Shown piece by piece: positions 9,219 to 18,900 of a stretch of DNA of 64,000 bases. A program made the position numbers and the translations under genes. The notes under the pieces are model-generated. The model saw nothing but the letters and a program-made list of their open reading frames with translations, was not told the DNA's origin and did no database searches. Source of the stretch: Niveispirillum sp048066115 (GTDB taxonomy: Bacteria; Pseudomonadota; Alphaproteobacteria; Azospirillales; Azospirillaceae); NCBI RefSeq assembly GCF_048066115.1, contig NZ_JBLTYX010000013.1, positions 62,001-126,000 of the forward strand, in the 5' to 3' direction. Each line of letters begins with the position of its first letter. Position 1 is the stretch's first letter.

Positions 9219-9956
9219 ATGACCAACATCCTTGCCACTTGCTGCGACACCGCCTTCTTCGACAGCTGCCTGACCCTGGTCGCCAGCGTGCAGGAGACCA
9301 GCGGGCAGACCGTCGACCGTATCCTGGTCTATGATCTGGGGCTGGAGGTGGAACAGGCGGAATATCTGGACCGCTGCCGGCAGGTGGAGGTGGTGCAGTT
9401 CCCGCAATGGGTCGGCCGGATATTTCCCGGCTACCTGTTCCCCGGGCAATATGCCTGGAAACCCTTCGTCATCAAGGATGCCGCCCGCCATGGCGACAGG
9501 GTGCTGTACATGGATTCCGGCGCCATGGCGCTGAAGGACCTGAAGACCATCTATGACAGGATCGCGCAGAACGACATTTTCCTGGTCGGGGACAGCCATC
9601 TGAACCGGGACTGGACCCATGAGATGTGCTTCAGGATCATGGACGCGACGGAGGACGAGCGGAACGGCAGGCAGATATGGGCCGGGCTGCAGGGCTACAA
9701 GCCCGGTGGCCGGTACCAGCGCTATATCGATGACGCCTTCACCTTCTCATGCATCAAGAGTGCCGTGTTCGGCGACCGGGCCAGCCACCGGCACGACCAG
9801 AGCCTCTATTCGGTGCTGGCCCAGCGTTACGGCGCCCCGCGCGAGGATATCCACATCTTCGGTGAATGGCGGGGCTTCATGTCGCCGGACCAGGTGATCC
9901 TGGTCCATCGCCGCGGCTACCGCCCCGCCGACCGTGTGCTGCGCATGAGGGAATAG
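9219..9956 (+). CDS. GT8/DUF1647-like glycosyltransferase
   Basis: 245 residues. The opening NILATCCDTAFFDSCLTLVASVQ resembles GT-A enzymes of the GT8 and DUF1647 groups. VLYMDSGAMALKDL stands where GT8 enzymes carry the DxD metal motif (here D-S-G), and HDQSLYSVLAQ resembles the acceptor-side HxDQ motif. It is divergent from the methyltransferase/glycosyltransferase operon and probably belongs to the same surface-glycan locus. Its stop lies six bases from the end of the giant autotransporter gene, with which it converges. GGAGG lies upstream of the ATG at a long spacing. Confidence 0.75.
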   Translation: MTNILATCCDTAFFDSCLTLVASVQETSGQTVDRILVYDLGLEVEQAEYLDRCRQVEVVQFPQWVGRIFPGYLFPGQYAWKPFVIKDAARHGDRVLYMDSGAMALKDLKTIYDRIAQNDIFLVGDSHLNRDWTHEMCFRIMDATEDERNGRQIWAGLQGYKPGGRYQRYIDDAFTFSCIKSAVFGDRASHRHDQSLYSVLAQRYGAPREDIHIFGEWRGFMSPDQVILVHRRGYRPADRVLRMRE

Positions 9957-9962
9957 GGGTCC

Positions 9963-12900
9963 TTACCAGGCAATGCGCAGCCCGGCCTTGGCCGTGTGGC
10001 TGGTGGCGTTGGACCGGCTTTCCCCGCCATAATCGGCGAACAGGTCGATCCGCCCGTCCAGTTCCATGGTGATCCCGGCGCCATAGGCCAGCCCATCGCG
10101 GCCCGGGTCTGCGGCCGCGATGGCGAACCCGCTGCCGGCCAGGGCGGCGGCGCTGCTGCCGGCCCGGTCGTCCCAGTCGCGGACCCAGCCCAGCTTCAGC
10201 ATGGGCGTGACCAGGGCGCCGCCCTCGGTCTGGAAGGTGCGGGCTGCGCGGACGCCCAGCCGGGTAAGCAGCCCGTCCAGCGTGTCGGCCCGGCCGGACA
10301 GGTTGAACAGCCCGGCGCCGGTTTCGGTGAAGCCGTCACGCTTGATCCGGTCGTAACGGACGCTGACCGTGGGCTCGATCTCCAACCCGTCGGCCGTCAT
10401 CCGGTAGCCGGCGCTGAGTGCTGCCCCCAGGTCCCGGCCATCGGCCTTGGCCGTGGCACGGGTGCCGGCCAGGTCGCGGGTGCCGTTATACTGGTTGAAG
10501 GCGTAGGACAGCGATGCCGTCACGAACAGCGGCCCGGCCTCGTGCGCGCCATAGGCGGCCAGGCGATAGCCGTCGATCGTGCCGTCGCCGATACCCTGGT
10601 GGCCGTCGATCTTGCTGTTGGTGTAGCCCAGTGCCAGACCGGTCTGCCAGCCGGGCAGCCATTCCCCGTCCAGGCCGGCCGCCGCCGCGATGGCGCGGTT
10701 GCGGGCGCCCGGGCTGTTGCCGTCATCGCCGGTGCGGTTGAAACCGGCCGCAGCACTGGTCCAGGCACGCAGAACGGAGGAAGGGCCGCCCCCGGCATTG
10801 CCCGCCGCCTGGCCCGGCGCGAAGCTGGCCGAGGTGCGGCCGCCGCTGCCGACGCTGAGGTTCAGTGACGGGTTGCCGGCCTGGCTGCCGGCCCGCCCGG
10901 CGCGCAGATCGTGCAGCCTTTCATCCAGGAAGCCGCCGAACAGCCGGCTGGTCTGCAGGGCCGCCGACATGGTTTCCGCATGCAGCACGCCGCCCAGATC
11001 GTCCAGGGCGGACCCGATCACCTGTACGTCGCTGCCGGCGGCATAGAGATTGTTGAACAGGCTTGCCGCCTCCCCCTCCAGCCGGCGGCCGGCGGTGGGG
11101 CGGATGGCGTCCAGGGCCGCACCCACCGCCTGCTGGTTGGCGTTGGTGGTCAGGCCCAGCCCCGACAGTTCGGCATAGCGGGCGGGGGTGACCACCAGCG
11201 TCAGGCTGTTCGTGCCATACAGCGCGTCGAAGCGGGTGCCGGCGGTCAGGCCCTGGGTCGGCTGCTCCAGGCCGGCAAAGCTGCCGGACACACCGCCTGT
11301 CGCCTCGATGATGGTGAAACGTTGCCCCAGCAGGGCGGTGAAGCTGTTACTGGCGCTGCCGGTGATGGCGCGCAGGCGCGGGGCCAGGGTGCCGCCATTA
11401 GCCGTGAACAGGCCCGGCGCCCCGCCCACCAGCAGCCGGTCGTAGTTGCCGGCACCATTGCCGGTGCCCGTGCCGTCGATCTCCACCAGGAAGGTGCCGC
11501 CATTCTGGGTGAAGCTGCCGGCGACCGTCTGGGTGCCGGGGGAATTGCCGGCAGAATAGGTGCCGCCGGCACCGATGGTGACAGTCCCGCGGATGGGGCC
11601 CAGACCGTGCAGCAGACCGCCGGTGCCGACAGTGACGGCGACGCTGTTGCTGCCGGCGGTCGTGGCCGCGTCGACGGCCAGCACGCCATTGACGGTGACG
11701 GCGCCGTTCAAACTGTCCATGCCGGCGCGCAGGGTGCCGGCGGACACGGTGGTGCCGCCAGTATAGGCGTTGGCACCGGTCAGGACCAAGGTGCCGCTAC
11801 CTTCCTTGACCAAGCCGCCGCCGCCGGTGATCGGACCGGCCAGGGTCAGGCTGCCATCGGTGCCGACGCGCGCGCTCTGCGTCAGGGTGATGCTGCCGGT
11901 ATGGGCGCTGATGCCCGTGCCCTCCAGCCGGCCGCCATTCAGGGTCAGCGCCTCTCCGGCCAGCTGGACGCCTTGCAGGCGGAGCGTGCCGCCGGCATCG
12001 ATGATGGTACCGCTGCCCGCGCCGCCCAGGGCGGCTGCGTCGCCGACGACCAGGGTGCCGGCGGTGACGCGGGTGAGGCCCGCGAAGCTGTTGCCGGCGG
12101 AAAGCGTCAGACTGCCGGTCCCGGTCTTCACCAGCCCGCCGGTGCCCGACAGGTGCCCGGCATAGGTGGCGTCGGTGCCCTGGTTGACGGTCAGGGTGCC
12201 GGCACCCAGCAGGATATCGCCGCTGACCCCGCCGCCCAGCCCGGCCAGGGTCTGGTCGAAACCGTTCAGGTCCAGAACGGCACCGCTGGCCAGGAACAGG
12301 CCTGTACCGGACGACAGCGCGCCCGCCGTGCCCAGGCGCAGGGTGCCGGCATTGACGGTCGCCGTCGCCATCCGGTTGCCGGAACCGGACAGGGTCAGGG
12401 TGCCGGCACTGTCCTTGACCAGGCTGTCCAGGGTCATCGTGTCGGCGATGCCGGTATCGCCCGTTCCGGCCACGGTCAGGGTGGCGCCCGCCCCACTGAT
12501 GGGGCCGGTCAGGGACAGGAGGCCGCCCGCGCTGACCACCCGGCCGCTGCTGCCCAGGGTGATGGCGCCGGCATAGCTATTGGCGCCGGACAGGCCGGTC
12601 AGGCTGCCGCCATTTAGGGTCAGCGCCTCCGCGCCCACGGCGATGCCGCCTTGCAGGTTCAGGCTGGCGCCGTCGGCGACGATGGTGCCGCCGGCCGTGC
12701 CGCCCAGGGCGCCCGCGTCCAGCAGGGTGATACCGCCCGCCTCGATCCGCGTCGTGCCCTGATGGCTGGCCACGCTGGCCAGGGTCAGGGTGCCGGCGCC
12801 CGTCTTCACCAGGTTACCGGCACCGGACAGGGTGCCGGCATAAAGGCCGTCCACAGCTTGGGAAACGGTCAGGGTGCCGGTGCCCAGCGCGATATCGCCG

Positions 12901-15900
12901 TTGATCCCGGCCGCCGCCGACAGGGTGCCGATGGTCTGGTCGAAGCCGTTCAGGTCCAGCGTGGCACCGGTGGCCAGCGACAGGGGGGAAGTGGCGGAAA
13001 GCGCCCCCGCCGCCCCGATGCGCAGGGTGCCGGCATCGATACTGGTGGCGCCGCCATAGAGGTTGGTGCCGGCCAGGGTCAGGGTGCCGGTCCCGTTCTT
13101 GGCCAGCCCGCCGCTGCCCGTGGCGATGGCGCCGGTGATCAGCGTATCCCCGGTGCCGCCGATGGTCAGGGTGCTGCTGCCGGTGATGGCACCGGCCAGG
13201 GTCAGGGCGCCGGCCCCATCCTTGACCAGCCCGCCGGTGCCCAGTGCGATGGTGCCGGTGATCAGCATATGCCCGGCCCCGCCCAGGGCAAGGGTGCTGC
13301 CGCTGCCGGTGATGGTGCCGGACAGGGTCAGGGTGCCGGCCTGACTGTCGATCCGTGCCGGTGCCAACAGGTTGATGCTGCCGGCATAGGTGTTGTCGTC
13401 GGACAGGTTGCCCAGGCTGCCACCCTCCAGGGTCAGCGCCTCCGCCCCCACGCGGATGCCGCCGGCCAGTTGCAGGTTGGCGCCGCCGGTGACGATGGTG
13501 CCGCCGCCGGTGCCGCCCAGGCCGTTCGCGTCGCGCAGGATGACCGTGCCGCCGCCGATGCGCGTCGTGCCCGTGTGGCTGTTGGCGCCGGCCAGGGTCA
13601 GGGTGCCGTTGCCCTGTTTCGCCACGTCGCCGCTGCCGGAGATGCCGCCGCCATAGAGGGCATCCGTCACCTGGTTCACGGTCAGGGTGGCACCGCCCAG
13701 CCTGATATCGCCACCGATGGCCCCGCCCAGGTCGCCCACGGCCTGGTCGAAACCGTTCAGGTCCAGCGCCGCGCCCACGGCCAGCGACAGGGTGGAACGG
13801 GTGGACAGCACGCCGGCCGTGCCCAGGCGCAGCGTGCCCGCGTCAATGCGCGTGGCACCGGTATAGAGGTTGGTGCCCGACAGGGTCAGGGTGCCGCTGC
13901 CGATCTTGGTGACGCCACCGGCCCCGGTGATGGTGCCGGCATAGGTGGCATCGGCGGTCTGGCCGATGGTCAGGGTGCCGGTGCCCAATGCCACGGTACC
14001 CGTGCCCGACAGCGTGCCCACCGCCTGGTCGAAGCCGTTCAGGTCCAGGATGCCCGATCCCGACAGGGAAAGCGGCGCGCTGGCCGACAGCGCATTGTCG
14101 GCGCCGATGCTCAGCGTGCCGCCTTCGATGCGGGTGGCACCGGTATGAAGGCCGGCCGCGGCCAGGGTCAGGGCGCCGGTCCCCTGCTTGACCAGGGCGC
14201 CCGTGCCGATGGCGATGGTGCCGGCGATGGTCGTGTCGCCCGTCCCGCCCACGGACAGGTCCCTGTCGGTGCCGGTGATGGTGCCGGTCAGGGTCAGGCT
14301 GCCGGTTCCCTGGTTGACCAGGGCGCCCATGCCGATAGTGACCGCCCCGGTGATCATGGTGTCGCCCGCTCCGGCCACCGACAGGCCGGTATCGGTGCCG
14401 GTGATGGCGCCGGTCAGGGTCAGGCTGCCGCCGGCGCTGTCGATGACGGCACCGCTGCCCAAGTGGATAATGCCGGCATAGAGGTTGGCGCCGGACAGGC
14501 TGCCCAGCGTGCCGTTCAGGGTCAGCGCCTCAGCCCCTACGCTGATGCCGCCCTGCAAAAGCAGCGATGCACCCTGGGCGACCGAGGTTCCGCTGCCGGT
14601 ACCGCCCAGGGCCGATGCATTGGCGATGACCAGTGTGCCGGCCGCCACGCTTGTCGTGCCCTGGTGCAGGCTGGCACCGGTCAGGGTCAGGGTACCGGCC
14701 CCCGTCTTGGTGACGCCGCCGGTACCGGTAAAGGCACCGGCATAGGTGCCGGTGCCGGCCAGGGTCAGGGTGCCGGTGCCCAGCGCCACGGCGCCGGTAC
14801 CCGACAGGCTGCCCAAGGTCTGGCTGAAACCGTTCAGGTCCAGCGTGGTGCCGGCGGCCAGCGACAGGGGAGAGGCGGCAGACAGCGCCCCCGCCGATCC
14901 CAGGCGCAAGGTGCCCGCGGCCACGCTGGTAGTGCCGGCATAATCGCTGGTGCCGGACAGGGTCAGGGTGCCCGCGCCCGTCTTGGTGAACCCGCCGGCA
15001 CCGGTGATGGCGCCCTGGAAGCTGCCATCGGTGCCCTGGGCGACCGTCAGGGTACCGGTGCCCAGCGTCACGGTGCCGGCGCCGGTCAGTGCGGCCACCG
15101 TCTGGTCGAAACCGTTCAGGTCCAGCCGGGCGCCCGACGCCAATGCGATGTCGGCGTTGGCGGACAGCGCGCCCGCCGCCCCGATGCGCAGCGTGCCGGC
15201 ATCGATGGATGTGCCGCCGGCATGGGCGTTGGCCCCCGTCAGGGTCAGGGTGCCGGTGCCGATCTTGACCAGATCGCCGCTGCCCAGGATGCGGCCGGCA
15301 TAGGTGGCGTCGCCGGTCTGGGCGACGGTCAGGGTGGCGGTGCCCAGCGCGATGTCGCCGCCATTGCCGCCCAGGTTGCCGATGGTCTGGCTGAAACCGT
15401 TCAGATCCAGCGTGGCGCCCGCCGCCACCGACAGGGCCGACGCGGCCGACAGGGCGTCCGCGGAGCCCAGGCGCAGGGTACCGGCATTGACGAGGGTGGC
15501 CCCGCTATAGCTGTTGGCCCCGGACAGGGTCAGGATGCCGGTGCCTTCCTTGGTCAACCCGCCGGTGCCGATATCGATGGCGCCGGTGATCAGCACATCG
15601 CCATTGCCGCCCACGATCAGCCCGGTATCCGCCGCCGCGGCCAGCAGTGATGGCATGGCCATGCGGCCGGGCAGGGCGGCGGCGGATGGTGCTGGGCCGT
15701 TGCTGATCGTGCCGGACAGGGTCAGGCTGCCGGCCGCGCTGTCGATGCGGCCCCCCGACCCCAGGGCCGACCCCAGGATGATGTCGCCGGCATAGATGTT
15801 GGTGCCGGACAGGTTGACCAGGGTACCGCCATCCAGGGTCAGCGTCTCCGTGGCCACGGTGATGCCGCCCTGCAGCTGTAGGGCGGCACCGACATCGACG

Positions 15901-18900
15901 CGGGTACCGCCCGCGGCGGAACCCAGCGCGCCGGCATGGGTGATGGTGACCGCCCCTTCGGTAATGCGGGTTTCTCCGGCATGAAGGCTGGCGCCCGCCA
16001 GGGTCAGGGTGCCGCTGCCGGTCTTGGTGACATTGCCGGTACCGGTGATGTTGCCGGCATAGGTGCCGCTGCTGCCCAGCTGCAGGGTCAGATTGGCCGA
16101 TCCCAGGGCGATATTGCCGTCGACCCCGCTGCCCAGATTGCCGATCGTATGGTCGAAACCGTTCAGGTCCAGGGTGGCGCCGGCCGCCAGCGACAGGGAG
16201 GATGCGGATGACAGGGCGCCGGCGGCGCCCAGGCGCAGGGTGCCGGCATTGACGCTGGTGGTGCCGCTATAGTCGTTGGTACCGGCCAGGGTCAGCACGC
16301 CACCGCCATTCTTGACCAGATTGCCGGTGCCGGAAATATTGCCGGCATAGGTGCCGTCGCTGCCCTGGTTCAGGGTCAGGGTGGCCGTGCCCAGGGCGAT
16401 ATTGCCGCTGATGCCGCTGCCGCCGGCCAGGTTGGCGATGGTCTGGCTGAAGCCGTTCAGGTCCAGCGTGGCGCCCGTCGCCACCACCAGGGTGGAACTG
16501 GCGGACAGGGCCCCGGCCGCCCCGATGCGCAGGGTGCCGGCATTGACATTCGTGGTGCCGCTGAAGCTGTTGCTGCCGGTCAGGGTCAGGGTGCCGGCGC
16601 CATCCTTGTAAAGGCTGCCGCTGCCGGAGATCACGCCGCCATAGGTGCTGTCGCCGGCCTGCATCACGGTCAGCGTGCCGCCGCCCAGCCCGATATTGCC
16701 GCGGATGGCGCCGGTATTGGACAGGCTGTCGGTGACATAGCTGAAACTGCCCAGGTCCAGCATGGCGCCGGACCCCAGATAGAGGGCGGTGGCGGCCAGG
16801 GCATCCTCCGACCCGATGCTCACGGAACCGCCATTGACATGCAGGCCGCCGCCACCGACGGCATTGGCCAGATACAGCCCGCCACCACCATTCTTGTGGA
16901 TGGCGCCCGTGCCCAGCGAGATGGTGCCGGCGATGCTGACATTGCCGTCGCCGCCCAGGGTCAGATCTATATTGCTGCTGCTGACACCGCCCGTCAGGTT
17001 CAAGGTGCCGGCATTGGCGCTGATAGTGGCCGAGGACCCCAGGGTGATGGCGCCGGCGAAGGAATTGTCGCCCGACAGGTTGCGCAGCGTGCCGCCATTC
17101 AGGGTCAGCGCCTCCGCCCCCACGGCGATCCCGCCCTGCAATTGCAGGGCGGCGCCGGAGGCCACGGTGGTGCCGCCGGCCGTGGTGCCCAGGCCGCCGG
17201 CATTCTGCAAGGTAAGGGTGCCGGCGCTGATGGTGGTGGTGCCGGTATGGCTGTTGGAACCGGTGATGGTCAGGGTGCCGCTGCCGGTCTTGCCCAGCCC
17301 GCCGCTGCCCGACAGGCCGCCGGCATAGCTGCCGTCGCTGGCCTGCTCGATGGTCAGGTTGGCGGTGCCCAGGGCGATGCCGCCATCGATGCTGCTGCCG
17401 CTGGCCAGGCTGGACAGGATCTGGTCGAAACCGTTCAGGTCCAGCGTCGCCCCCGCCGCCACGATCAAGGGGGAGGAGGAGGACAGGGCATTGGCCGAAC
17501 CCATGCGCAGGGTGCCGGCATTGATGCTGGTCGTTCCGGTATAGCTGTTGGTGCCGGTCAGCGTCAGGGTGCCCGTGCCGGTCTTGGTGATGCCGCCCGT
17601 GCCGGTGGCCACACCCGACAGGGTCAGGTCGCCGGACCCCTGGATGGTCAGGCCGGTATTCGTGCCGGTGATGCCGCCGCTCAGGGTCAGGCTGCCGCCG
17701 GCACTGTCGATGGTGGTCGCCCCGCCCAGGCTGATGGCGCCGGCAAAGGAGTTGCTGCCGGAGACATTGCCCAGCGTGCCGTTCAGGGTCAGCGCCTCCG
17801 CCCCGACGCTGATGCCGCCCTGCAGGCGCAAGCTGGCACCACTGGCCACGGTGGTGCCGCCCGCCGTTGCGCCCAGTGCGGTGGCATTGGCGATGATGAC
17901 GCTGCCATTGCTGATAGTGGTGGTACCGCTATAGGTACTGCCGCCCGACAGGGTCAGGGCGCTGCCACCGGTCTTGGTGACACCGCCGGTGCCGGTGATG
18001 GCGCCGGAATAGGTCGCGTCGGCCCCCTGGTTCACGCTCAGGCTGCCGGCCCCCATGCTGACCGTGCCGCCACCGCTGAGGCCGCCGACGGTCCGGCTGT
18101 GGCCGTTCAGGTCCAGCGTGGCGCCTGTGGCCACCGACAGTGCCCCCGTGGACAGCGCATCGGCCGCATCCAGGCGCAGCGTGCCGCCATCGACGCTGGT
18201 GGCGCCGGTATAGCTGTTGGTGGCAGACAGGGCCAGGGTGCCCGCCCCGTTCTTGGTCAGGCCGCCCGTACCGATGGAAATGGCGCCGGAGACGGTGACA
18301 TTGCCGGCCCCACCCAGGGTCAGGCCGGTGTTGGTGCCGGTGATGGCGCCCGACAGGGTCAGGGTGCCGGCGTCGCTGGCGATGCTGGTGGCGCCATCCA
18401 GGGTGATGGCACCGGCATAGCTGTTGGTGCCCGAGATGCTGCGCAGGGCACCGTTGCTGGCGATGCCGGTGCCGTTCAGGGACAGCGCCTCCGCCCCGAC
18501 ACTGATCCCGCCTTGAAGCTGGAGGGCGGCGCCGGAACTGACGCTGGTGCCGGCGGCGGTGGTGCCCAGCGCCGTGGCGTTCTGGATGTTCAGCACGCCC
18601 GCGGTGATGCTGGTGCTGCCGGTATGGGTGTTGCCACCCGACAGGGTCAGGGTACCGGTGCCATCCTTGGTCAGGGTGCCGGAACCCGTACCGATGGCGT
18701 CGGACAGGGTGCTGTCGCCAGCCCCACCAACGGTCAGGTTGGTATTGGTGCCGGTGATGGTGCCCGACAGGGTCAGGGTGCCGGCATCGCTGTTGACGCG
18801 TGTGGCACTGCCCAGGGTGACGGCGCCGGCATAGGAATTGGTGCCGGAGATGTTGCGCAGGGCGCCGTCGCTGGAAATGCCGGTGCCGTTCAGGGTCAGC

